From: Lachnospiraceae bacterium
GTDB lineage: Bacteria; Bacillota; Clostridia; Lachnospirales; Lachnospiraceae
Direction of reading: 5' to 3'
NCBI GenBank assembly: GCA_009774395.1
Contig: VSNQ01000178.1
Location: 1-7,006, forward strand
Length of the DNA: 7,006 nt
Shown here piece after piece: positions 1 through 5,478 of the stretch (within the stretch, counting starts at the first letter, position 1; every line of letters starts with the position of its first letter). The notes beneath the pieces were generated by a model. That model was not told the origin of the DNA, searched no databases, and worked only from the letters and a program-made list of their open reading frames with translations. The position numbers were made by a program, and so were the translations under genes.

Positions 1-222
1 ATGTCCCATAAACCCTATTGTTATAAAGGCATTCTTAATTCCGTTGTCAAAATACTTTTGCAGTGCATCATCCGTATCCAATACACGGTAATCTTTATAC
101 CGTTTTCCTTGTATCTTTTCTGTGTCCAGAAAACCTACAATATTATATTTTCTGTCTTGTTCTATGCTGTCTACTACACTATGTGCATGTCCGCCAAGTC
201 CAAGCAATAGAATGTCTTCCAT
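1..222 (-). CDS. PglD/NeuD-family sugar acetyltransferase, N-terminal part (runs off window)
   Basis: The 74 codons present begin MEDILLLGLGGHAHSVVDSI. The hydrophobic strand followed by GxGGHA (G8, G10, G11, H12, A13) and VVD is the N-terminal Rossmann-like domain of PglD/NeuD acetyltransferases, which bind a nucleotide sugar there. The left-handed beta-helix that carries the acetyl-CoA site should lie beyond position 1 and cannot be seen. The ATG lies 6 nt after the stop of the ptmE-like gene, so the two are almost certainly co-transcribed and perhaps translationally coupled; the local ribosome binding site (GACGGATA) is weak. In a LegB/PtmE cluster the likely job is N-acetylation of the 4-amino group of a GDP-linked amino-deoxy sugar made by a LegC-type aminotransferase; this is inference. 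O-acetylation of a finished nonulosonic acid (NeuD role) is the main alternative. Confidence 0.85.
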   Translation of the reverse strand, partial: MEDILLLGLGGHAHSVVDSIEQDRKYNIVGFLDTEKIQGKRYKDYRVLDTDDALQKYFDNGIKNAFITIGFMGH

Positions 223-228
223 TATCCG

Positions 229-1266
229 TCAGCACCCCAGTCTTGCTTTCATTTTTTCCAATTCGTCCAATTGTCCCATATCTAGCCATGCATCTTCTCC
301 AATCGGATAATATCCAACTTTTTTTCCTGCTTTCCTATATTTTTCAATGACTGTAGGGAAATCTGCTGGCTCATTGTACGTCAATCCTTCTATTACTTCA
401 GGTTCTACAAAGTAACATCCTGTATTTGTAAAAAATGACATATTGGGTTTTTCCTGCATGGACTCTATCATTCCATCTTCGCCGATATTTACCACCCCAT
501 ATGGTATTATAAAGTTTTTTAAGGAGCATACCATAGTAATCAAATTTCCAGATTTAGTGTGTTGTTGATATGCTTTGGTCAGGTCATCATCAATCAAAAT
601 ATCACAATTCGTTAAAATAAAGGTCTTGTTCATCTTTCCTTTTAACAGACTAATGCCGCCACCTGTTCCAAGCGGTTTTTCCTCCACAATAAAATCAAGC
701 TGGTATTTTTTATCAAGTTCGTCAAAATAAGCTTTTATCATATTTCGTTTATAATTAACAATCATATAATATTGCCTGCATCCATATAAGCAAAACTGAT
801 GGATGATATGCTCCGCAATTGGATAGTCACCAACCGGGATTAAAGGTTTTGGTAATATTTTGGTATAGGGAGATAATCTTGTTCCCAATCCTCCTGCCAT
901 TATCACAACAGGAACTTCTATATCAAATTTCGTATGTTTCTGCACGGATTCATTTGCAAAGATGATTTTTTGAATTAAATATTCATTATTTACAATAGGA
1001 ATTGCATCAATACCTAACTCCTTGATGGTACGCATTGCCAAATCTTCTTCTTGTTCATATAAGAATCTAGGATGATAATTGGCTGCATATTGAACGGACA
1101 TTTGCAAATCTCCCTTTTTTAATATCCACCTACGAATATCCCCATCTGTAAGGGATGCTAACAGCTTCTTATCCTGATGGACGAACAAAATTTTCTTTCC
1201 GCTTCTGTCGAGTTGGCACATCGCATCCAATATGCTTTTGTCTTCTTCTATATATATGTCAATCAT
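229..1266 (-). CDS. ptmE: CBS-domain sugar-phosphate nucleotidyltransferase, PtmE-like
   Basis: The protein is 345 aa from the ATG at 1266. Residues 1-115 form a pair of CBS domains (LASLTDGDIRRW at 37-48, then a second unit ending near IPIVNNEYLIQKIIF). Residues 118-330 are a nucleotidyltransferase: AGGLGTRL at 124-131, PKPLIPVG at 139-146, EEKPLGTGGG at 195-204, TNCDIL at 219-224 and WLDMG at 327-331. This architecture matches PtmE, the glucosamine-1-phosphate guanylyltransferase that makes GDP-GlcN in the legionaminic acid route; the specificity is inferred from the adjacent LegB. An in-frame TTG at 1299 would add 11 residues, but ATG 1266 has AGGA just upstream and yields the natural CBS start MIDIYIEED. 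The start codon sits inside the last of three repeats (1265-1374). It follows legB after 97 nt and precedes the acetyltransferase by 6 nt. CBS domains suggest control by an adenine nucleotide, not demonstrable here. Confidence 0.88.
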   Translation of the reverse strand: MIDIYIEEDKSILDAMCQLDRSGKKILFVHQDKKLLASLTDGDIRRWILKKGDLQMSVQYAANYHPRFLYEQEEDLAMRTIKELGIDAIPIVNNEYLIQKIIFANESVQKHTKFDIEVPVVIMAGGLGTRLSPYTKILPKPLIPVGDYPIAEHIIHQFCLYGCRQYYMIVNYKRNMIKAYFDELDKKYQLDFIVEEKPLGTGGGISLLKGKMNKTFILTNCDILIDDDLTKAYQQHTKSGNLITMVCSLKNFIIPYGVVNIGEDGMIESMQEKPNMSFFTNTGCYFVEPEVIEGLTYNEPADFPTVIEKYRKAGKKVGYYPIGEDAWLDMGQLDELEKMKARLGC

Positions 1267-1374
1267 ATTTCCTATTCTCTCGTTCCTATATGTTATCAAA
1301 TGTTAGTTATATTTCATGCTCTCTCATCCCTACAGGTTATCCATATTTCCTATTCTCTCATTCTTAAAGATTAT
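1265..1374 (-). repeat. Three imperfect 32-bp direct repeats carrying the ptmE-like ribosome binding site
   Basis: Copies lie at 1265-1296, 1309-1340 and 1343-1374. The outer two match at 27 of 32 positions with the first 17 identical; the middle one matches either neighbour at 25 of 32. On the minus strand each copy contains a GAGAG-rich purine tract, and the outer two have AGGAAATATG. The copy nearest the ptmE-like gene supplies its real Shine-Dalgarno and ATG. The farthest copy overlaps the last codons of legB (stop at 1364). The two upstream copies would start only four-codon ORFs: ATG at 1344 reads M-D-N-L-stop and ATG at 1317 reads M-K-Y-N-stop. The repeats are visible directly; any regulatory role is inference. 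Confidence 0.8.
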
Positions 1375-2341
1375 AAATATCTGTTTTATACCTGTCCAAA
1401 TTTTCCTTAAAAAACGTTATTGTATCCCGCAATCCGTCTTCCAAAGAATATCTTGGCTTCCAATCCGTCAAAGACATTATTTTCTCATTACATCCAAGCA
1501 GCCGGTTCACTTCGCTTTTTTCTGGTCTTAACCGTTCCTCATCACAAACAATTTTGGCATTTGGATTTATCTGCCTAATTAATTCTTCCGCAAGCTGCCC
1601 TATAGAAATCTCCTTCTGTGTTGCAATATTGATTTCTTCCCCTATTGTTTTATCAGACTCATAAATGGATAAAAAACCATTTACAGTATCTTTTACATAA
1701 TTAAAATCTCTTGTCGGCGTTAACGCGCCAAGTTTTATCTCCATCTTTCCTGCAAGCAGTTGGGTAATAATCGTGGGAATTACCGCTCTTGCTGACTGAC
1801 GCGGGCCATATGTATTAAAAGGTCTAACAATCGTTACTGGCAATGCAAAGGAACGGTAAAAACTTTCACCAAGCCTGTCCGCTCCTATCTTGGTTGCAGA
1901 ATAAGGTGACTGTCCCTGAAACGGATGCTTTTCATCTATTGGAACATACTGTGCTGTTCCATAAACTTCCGATGTGGATGTCACAAGAACCCTGCTAGTA
2001 TGATGCTTTCTTGCCGCCTGCAAAATATTTAGAGTTCCCTTTATATTGGTGTCAACATACGTATCCGGCGAATGGTAGCTAAATGGTATCGCAATCAGTG
2101 CCGCCAAATGAAATACAGCGTCAACGCTCTTTACAGCCTCTTCCACCCCATTCGGATCGCGGATATCTCCCTGAAAGATTTCCACATTCTTCATAATCTC
2201 TTTTGGCAGTGTATCAAGCCACCCCCAATTATTGAAAGAGTTGTAATATACAAATGCTCTTACCTGATAACCTTTTTTTACCAATTCTTCTGTTAAATGA
2301 CTGCCAATAAATCCATCAGAACCTGTTACTAATACTTTCAT
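1364..2341 (-). CDS. legB: GDP-N-acetylglucosamine 4,6-dehydratase (LegB), extended SDR family
   Basis: This 325-aa extended short-chain dehydrogenase has the NAD-binding GxxGxxG at 7-13 (GSDGFIG), the D59 region (GDIRD) for the cofactor, HLAA at 78-81, STSEVYG at 122-128 and the catalytic YxxxK at Y147/K151. RPFNTYGPRQ at 173-182 and RDFNYVKD at 211-218 are the usual substrate-side motifs. The N-terminal segment VYYNSFNNWGWLDT (31-44) is characteristic of the LegB group. LegB converts GDP-GlcNAc to the 4-keto-6-deoxy intermediate in the cytoplasm, the first committed step towards legionaminic acid. The STSE motif replaces the STDE of RmlB-type enzymes, as is usual in this subgroup. GAGG lies 9 nt before the ATG. 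It is the first gene of the sugar cluster, followed by the ptmE-like gene. Function by family is firm; the final glycan is inferred. Confidence 0.93.
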   Translation of the reverse strand: MKVLVTGSDGFIGSHLTEELVKKGYQVRAFVYYNSFNNWGWLDTLPKEIMKNVEIFQGDIRDPNGVEEAVKSVDAVFHLAALIAIPFSYHSPDTYVDTNIKGTLNILQAARKHHTSRVLVTSTSEVYGTAQYVPIDEKHPFQGQSPYSATKIGADRLGESFYRSFALPVTIVRPFNTYGPRQSARAVIPTIITQLLAGKMEIKLGALTPTRDFNYVKDTVNGFLSIYESDKTIGEEINIATQKEISIGQLAEELIRQINPNAKIVCDEERLRPEKSEVNRLLGCNEKIMSLTDWKPRYSLEDGLRDTITFFKENLDRYKTDIYNL

Positions 2342-2364
2342 TCTATATGCCTCATTTGCTGATT

Positions 2365-2395
2365 ATTGTATCTTATCCCACAAAAAAAGATGCAA
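2365..2395 (-). promoter_or_regulatory. Weak candidate promoter for legB cluster
   Basis: On the minus strand TACAAT (2365-2370) is one base from the -10 consensus, and TTGCAT (2390-2395) stands 19 bp upstream as a poor -35. The -35 lies within the arm of the inverted repeat at 2382-2435. The gene before legB appears to end its own unit, so a promoter is expected here, but the match is weak and read-through from upstream cannot be excluded. Confidence 0.25.
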
Positions 2396-2435
2396 CGTAT
2401 CCATCGCATTGACAACTTCATACTTTACATCTTTT
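2382..2435 (-). terminator. Inverted repeat, possible terminator after the protease gene
   Basis: Arms at 2385-2400 and 2420-2435 match in 14 of 16 positions with a 19-nt loop. As minus-strand RNA, 15 of the 16 positions pair (one as G-U) and the hairpin is followed by a run of seven U (2382-2388), as in an intrinsic terminator. It begins about 25 nt after the protease stop at 2460. The stem has only four or five G-C pairs, so termination may be weak. The plus strand also has a U-rich flank, so the element could act in both directions or be an operator. Confidence 0.42.
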
Positions 2436-2459
2436 TATACTTCAACATTAAATTATGTA

Positions 2460-2885
2460 TTACCTAATCTTTAGACAGAAATTTTGATTGAAATCTTCTG
2501 CGTCCTTGCAGAAATAAACCTTTTTATTATATGGATTCGTTATCATTATAACTTGTTTGAGGATATCCATCCCCAACACGATATCCGTAACCCTTTTATC
2601 AAAAGTTATCCATATGAATTGCGCATCCATGTTTATCGTTCCAATGGTAATCTGCTTCAAACGATACCTGTAAAACCGAACCGCTTCCCCTTTAATCAGA
2701 CCGCCGATTAATTTCGTTTCACTGTTTCGCAATTCACATTCCTGCATACATTTATCAATAACTCTGTAATTGCAGCACGTAATTCTTGCCCCTGTATCAA
2801 CAATAAATTTGATGACACGTATTTCTTTCGCAATCGCAATACAGTTGAGTTTATATCGGTTATCCTTTAAATTCGTACTGTACAC
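2460..2885 (-). CDS. Retropepsin-like aspartic protease
   Basis: The protein is 141 aa from the GTG at 2885. FIVDTGARIT (D30-T31-G32-A33) is the catalytic motif of retroviral-type aspartic proteases, and IVLGMDIL near residues 102-109 is the matching C-terminal strand motif. One catalytic Asp per chain means it should work as a homodimer, as known for this family. No signal peptide or membrane segment is seen, so it is likely cytoplasmic. The frame stays open up to an ATG at 2963, but the 26 extra residues would lie inside the preceding gene in another frame. GGAGG at 2894-2898 sits 8 nt before GTG 2885, which decides the start. The 26-bp overlap with the 89-aa gene implies coupled translation. 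The substrate is unknown; the partner protein is an obvious candidate. Family assignment is solid, role is not. Confidence 0.82.
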   Translation of the reverse strand: MYSTNLKDNRYKLNCIAIAKEIRVIKFIVDTGARITCCNYRVIDKCMQECELRNSETKLIGGLIKGEAVRFYRYRLKQITIGTINMDAQFIWITFDKRVTDIVLGMDILKQVIMITNPYNKKVYFCKDAEDFNQNFCLKIR

Positions 2886-3129
2886 CCACTGCACCTCCGT
2901 TATTGTAGCTTCCTCCGAGAACGCATATCTTCCCTTCCTCTTCCAGCCGATCCCTTTCATCAATCAATTCATCAAATGAATCCTCTGATGTACTAACACA
3001 GTATAGATAACCGCTATTCTCCCCGATTTTGTCATAGCTGTCTATAATACTAACATATTTACAGTCTTTATAAATATCTTCAATTTCGTCGTCGGTTCGC
3101 AATATCTGCTCATTCAATATCTTTAACAT
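2860..3129 (-). CDS. Small acidic protein of unknown function, partner of the aspartic protease
   Basis: I do not recognise this 89-aa protein. It starts MLKILNEQILRTDDEIEDIY, has a predicted mixed helix/strand core (KYVSIIDSYDKIG, then SGYLYCVSTSED), a highly charged helix FDELIDERDRLEEEGKI at 53-69, and a Gly/Asn-rich tail (GGSYNNGGAVG at 72-82) ending in a strand. It is strongly acidic and has no signal peptide or membrane segment. Cysteines occur at 23, 44 and 70. It has an excellent AGGAGG ribosome binding site 8 nt before the ATG and a perfect consensus promoter 40-70 nt upstream. Its last 26 bp overlap the protease gene and contain that gene's ribosome binding site, so the two should be made together in fixed ratio. 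It could be a substrate, inhibitor or adaptor of the protease; none of these is shown by sequence alone. Confidence 0.75.
   Translation of the reverse strand: MLKILNEQILRTDDEIEDIYKDCKYVSIIDSYDKIGENSGYLYCVSTSEDSFDELIDERDRLEEEGKICVLGGSYNNGGAVGVQYEFKG
2894..2898 (-). promoter_or_regulatory. Ribosome binding site deciding the protease start
   Basis: GGAGG on the minus strand lies 8 nt upstream of GTG 2885 and inside the coding region of the preceding 89-aa gene. It supports internal initiation at GTG rather than at the far upstream ATG (2963), which has no comparable site. Confidence 0.65.
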
Positions 3130-3152
3130 CCTATCTTCCTCCTTTAATGTAT

Positions 3153-3177
3153 GTTATAACCTTATAAAAATTATAAC
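3153..3177. promoter_or_regulatory. Inverted repeat over the -10 box, possible operator
   Basis: GTTATAA (3153-3159) and TTATAAC (3171-3177) are perfect inverted arms 11 nt apart, and the right arm covers the -10 hexamer of the strong promoter at 3170-3198. A dimeric repressor bound here would block RNA polymerase. The arms are AT-only apart from one G-C pair each, so chance is a real possibility in this AT-rich spacer. Confidence 0.25.
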
Positions 3178-3198
3178 ACAGAGAGATTCCTATGTCAA
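3170..3198 (-). promoter_or_regulatory. Perfect consensus sigma-A promoter of the protease module
   Basis: On the minus strand TTGACA (3193-3198), a 17-bp spacer and TATAAT (3170-3175) match the housekeeping consensus at all 12 positions with optimal spacing. Transcription should begin near 3163, giving a leader of about 33 nt that contains the AGGAGG site of the 89-aa gene. A perfect match is uncommon and suggests high basal expression or a promoter held down by a repressor. Confidence 0.9.
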
Positions 3199-3583
3199 GG
3201 TTTTATCCAAACATACGTTTTGCGCATGAGTTTTACTGTTACTTTCAAGATATAAAGTATGAAATTGTCAAGGTACTATTTTTTGTTTATTCATTAATTT
3301 ATATTATACTGCACCGCGAAAAGATTTGCCGTGCAGTTGCGCCAGCCGCATGCCGCAAAGTGGCAATTTTCCTTTGTTCGGCCGTGTGCATATTGTTATA
3401 CTTAGCGTCAGTCTTTTCAACACTTAATATAACAAGCACTAAAATTTACCAATAATATCGACTGACAAGCGTAAGCAAAATCTGTCGCTCGTTCGTATCT
3501 ACTTACAATGAGCTTATTTAATATCAACACATCCTATAATGGAAACTATAGATAATTACTTCATACATTATTAAATCCTACAC
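3199..3583. other. Intergenic region with a GC-rich hairpin block, no supported gene
   Basis: This 385-bp stretch lies between the stop of the glycerophosphotransferase-like gene and the promoter of the protease module. Most is AT-rich, but 3308-3390 is clearly richer in GC. It holds a hairpin with perfect 7-bp arms ACTGCAC (3308-3314) and GTGCAGT (3331-3337), and a smaller TGCC/GGCA hairpin just to the right (near 3351-3365). A 5-bp CTATA/TATAG hairpin lies near 3535-3552. A plus-strand reading frame (3192-3455) could encode two hydrophobic segments but lacks a good ribosome binding site and overlaps the consensus promoter, so it is not called. I see no clear terminator for the upstream gene. 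The GC-rich block could be a dispersed repeat or an RNA; neither is established. Confidence 0.4.
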
Positions 3584-4948
3584 CTATTCCACAATCTCCA
3601 CATTCTGCATCATAATCGGCTTCCCCGTTTTCTGATACAGCTGCACCACACTGCTTCCATCCCCATAATACGCATCACTTATCCCCATTGCTCTATCCAA
3701 ATCTGCGGTATCATCATAGATTCCCCAGCCTTCTTCCCGATATTTTCTAACAAGTCTGTCATATTCTGTCCATAGCTGTGGGCGCATACTTTCTATTGTG
3801 GCTTGTATCAAAGGATGCGGACGCCACAAAAGTGCCACATCTTCCTGGTTTTCCTGGAATACCCGAAATACATACTCCATCTTTGCAATCATCTTCTCAT
3901 TGTGCTGCAACAATCCTGCGACACTTGTATTATAAAAGATAATTTTCTTCCAGCTTCCGTCGGGCTTTTCAATAATCCGAAGCCATTCCTCTGGCACAGT
4001 AATATCTTCTCTTTTTATATTTGCCACTTTATCAAACTTCGGCGATCCTAATCCAAGAATCTTATCTTCCCAATACTTCCTTGCCGCCTTGCTTTTGTCG
4101 TTGGAGGTTTCTAGCAGAACTTTAATATATACTTTCCGCATATTTTCCGACTGTACAATTACTTTATCAGCATTATAGACGGCTGGCACAGTACAAAAGT
4201 GTTTCATGCCTTCAATTCTTTCGTCTTCATCTGGTTTGATTTCGCTTAGTACGAAATATGGTATGTATATTAACTTCTCTGTGTATTTCTTTAAATTGCT
4301 GGAAAAGAAAAACGGCGGTACACTTGTAACAAAATTACTATTATCATAAGGATTGTGTATGTAAATCATGTCTGGATGATGCTGTTCAAAATCAAACGCA
4401 TCATATTTGGTAATTGGAACATAATCGGGATATTGATCGCCCTCATAATGCATCTCTCGAAATGTACCGTCTGGGTTTTTATTATAATATGGTATCGGAA
4501 TTACATAGGCATCACAATCTGGGTCTGCCTCTGCTGCTTTCCATACGCTTTCCAAACTATCCCACATACTTGCCTTGTATGGCAGAAATACGGCTTCTTT
4601 CCGAATCCGAATATCGTTATGAATACTGTTTGTTACTTTGGTTAATTTTTGTTTTAACAGTTTGTATATTTTTGCTTCATTCGTATTATTATCTTTATGA
4701 TTTGCCAAGGTTTCGTGAATCTGATAAATCAATTCACAATATTCTTCCAACAATACAACCGCTGGATGCGCTTCACCTTCTGTTTTTTCAATTAAAGTGC
4801 CTATGGTAATTGCGCCGTTTTGACAGTCCTCTAAAAGCTGCATTGCATACGGAATATTTTGTTGTTCAATATATTTTTTTATCTGGTCTTGCGCTTCCTG
4901 CATCTGCAAAACCAGTTCTTCAACCTGTTGCTTCTGCGCTTTTCTCAT
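3584..4948 (-). CDS. CDP-glycerol glycerophosphotransferase-like protein
   Basis: The protein is 454 aa. Residues 1-115 are almost wholly helical (MRKAQKQQVEELVLQMQEAQ onward) and may form a coiled coil. The rest resembles the GT-B fold of CDP-glycerol:poly(glycerophosphate) glycerophosphotransferases: a first half with FLPYKASMWDSLESVW (121-136), YVIPIPYY (148-155) and PDMIYIHNPYD (192-202), then a second half with LGLGSPKFDKV (298-308), LLWRPHPL (373-380, with R376 and H378) and YDDTADL followed by SDAYYGDGSS (424-433), the expected nucleotide/phosphate-binding end. It ends soon after that motif; I see no sign of truncation. No membrane segment is visible, so it would act on the inner face of the membrane. 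The likely role is transfer of glycerol phosphate or a sugar to a surface polymer or glycoprotein; donor and acceptor are unproven. AAGGAG precedes the ATG by 4 nt. Confidence 0.6.
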   Translation of the reverse strand: MRKAQKQQVEELVLQMQEAQDQIKKYIEQQNIPYAMQLLEDCQNGAITIGTLIEKTEGEAHPAVVLLEEYCELIYQIHETLANHKDNNTNEAKIYKLLKQKLTKVTNSIHNDIRIRKEAVFLPYKASMWDSLESVWKAAEADPDCDAYVIPIPYYNKNPDGTFREMHYEGDQYPDYVPITKYDAFDFEQHHPDMIYIHNPYDNSNFVTSVPPFFFSSNLKKYTEKLIYIPYFVLSEIKPDEDERIEGMKHFCTVPAVYNADKVIVQSENMRKVYIKVLLETSNDKSKAARKYWEDKILGLGSPKFDKVANIKREDITVPEEWLRIIEKPDGSWKKIIFYNTSVAGLLQHNEKMIAKMEYVFRVFQENQEDVALLWRPHPLIQATIESMRPQLWTEYDRLVRKYREEGWGIYDDTADLDRAMGISDAYYGDGSSVVQLYQKTGKPIMMQNVEIVE

Positions 4949-4981
4949 AATGCTCCTTAATATTATTCAAAAAAATTTTTC

Positions 4982-5018
4982 CTATATGATAATATCATTC
5001 GCTCTTATTATCATATGG
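4982..5018 (-). promoter_or_regulatory. Leader hairpin or operator upstream of the glycerophosphotransferase-like gene
   Basis: ATATGATAATA (4984-4994) and TATTATCATAT (5006-5016) are perfect 11-bp inverted arms around an 11-nt loop, extended on the plus strand by one wobble and one G-C pair. It lies between the candidate promoter and the ribosome binding site, in the probable 5' leader. The stem is nearly all A-T, more like a dimer binding site than an RNA switch. Its function is unknown. Confidence 0.45.
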
Positions 5019-5042
5019 ATTATCGGGACGTTTCCGTCTGTA

Positions 5043-5070
5043 AATATAATACATAAAATTTTAAATTCAA
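5043..5070 (-). promoter_or_regulatory. Candidate promoter for the glycerophosphotransferase-like gene
   Basis: On the minus strand TTGAAT (5065-5070) and TATATT (5043-5048, five of six consensus bases) are 16 bp apart, about 95 nt before the ATG at 4948. The setting is very AT-rich, so this is a moderate call. Confidence 0.45.
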
Positions 5071-5288
5071 AACTCTATGTATTACATTTCACTTCGCTCC
5101 GCATAAGCTGCGGTCTTGGCATACCCGATAGTATCTTGCTGAAAACCAGCACCAATACTTAGCTAATGCCGTTTGTTTGCTTATGAATTGTAACAAACAA
5201 CGATTGTTTCACAATCCATTTATGTCAATGCACTTCCCTGCAATCCGCTTTGCGGTAAAATCATCTTTCGATCATTCATTCACAGTTC

Positions 5289-5322
5289 TTGTACATATTA
5301 ACCGTTTAATTTTTTTGTACAA
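5289..5322. repeat. Two-part inverted repeat TTGTACA/TGTACAA
   Basis: Outer arms TTGTACA (5289-5295) and TGTACAA (5316-5322) enclose an inner stem ATTAA/TTAAT (5297-5301 and 5306-5310) with a four-base loop. On the plus strand a run of T follows the inner stem. It lies just left of the larger hairpin group and could be the distal domain of the same RNA or a separate element. Confidence 0.4.
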
Positions 5323-5330
5323 AGCAATCC

Positions 5331-5478
5331 ATCCGTAGCAGTTCAGATAACCCATTGAACTGTTACGGATCCAGCCATTAGAAATCGCTTAGCGATGGGC
5401 TGGATACATACAACCACTACATTTTATTACGGTCAGCGCAGTAAATGCGCAGACCTACCTGAACTGTTACATCCATCC
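5331..5478 (-). ncRNA. Candidate structured RNA (guide-RNA scaffold-like) downstream of the TnpB-like gene
   Basis: Three hairpins lie within 148 bp. Stem A pairs 5331-5345 with 5356-5370: 15 bp, one position being G-U on the plus strand or C-A on the minus strand, with a 10-nt loop. Stem B pairs ATCCAGCC (5369-5376) with GGCTGGAT (5398-5405) and carries an inner ATCGC-TTA-GCGAT stem (5384-5396). Stem C pairs GGTC-GCGC with GCGC-GACC (5431-5455) around one mismatch. Stems A and B abut, so they could stack end to end. A second TGAACTGTTAC (5460-5470) repeats the right arm of stem A. TnpB guide RNAs are known to start near the 3' end of tnpB and continue past it on the same strand; the TnpB-like stop is at 5507, hence the strand chosen. 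The wobble in stem A slightly favours the plus strand. No guide segment can be assigned. Confidence 0.38.

Noticed and set aside
1267..1299. Upstream TTG start adding 11 residues to the ptmE-like protein
   Set aside because: TTG at 1299 lacks a good Shine-Dalgarno, and the extra residues are encoded by the repeat element. ATG 1266 has AGGA at suitable distance and gives the normal CBS start.
2886..2963. ATG start at 2963 for the protease
   Set aside because: The added 26 residues are the out-of-frame reading of the 89-aa gene; GGAGG at 2894-2898 supports GTG 2885 instead.
3192..3455. Plus-strand 87-aa reading frame with two hydrophobic stretches
   Set aside because: It overlaps the perfect minus-strand promoter, has no convincing ribosome binding site, and AT-rich DNA readily encodes hydrophobic runs. 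No family resemblance was recognised.
4414..4809. Plus-strand 131-aa frame antisense to the glycerophosphotransferase-like gene
   Set aside because: It lies wholly inside a well-supported gene on the other strand and shows no domain or ribosome binding site; a shadow frame.
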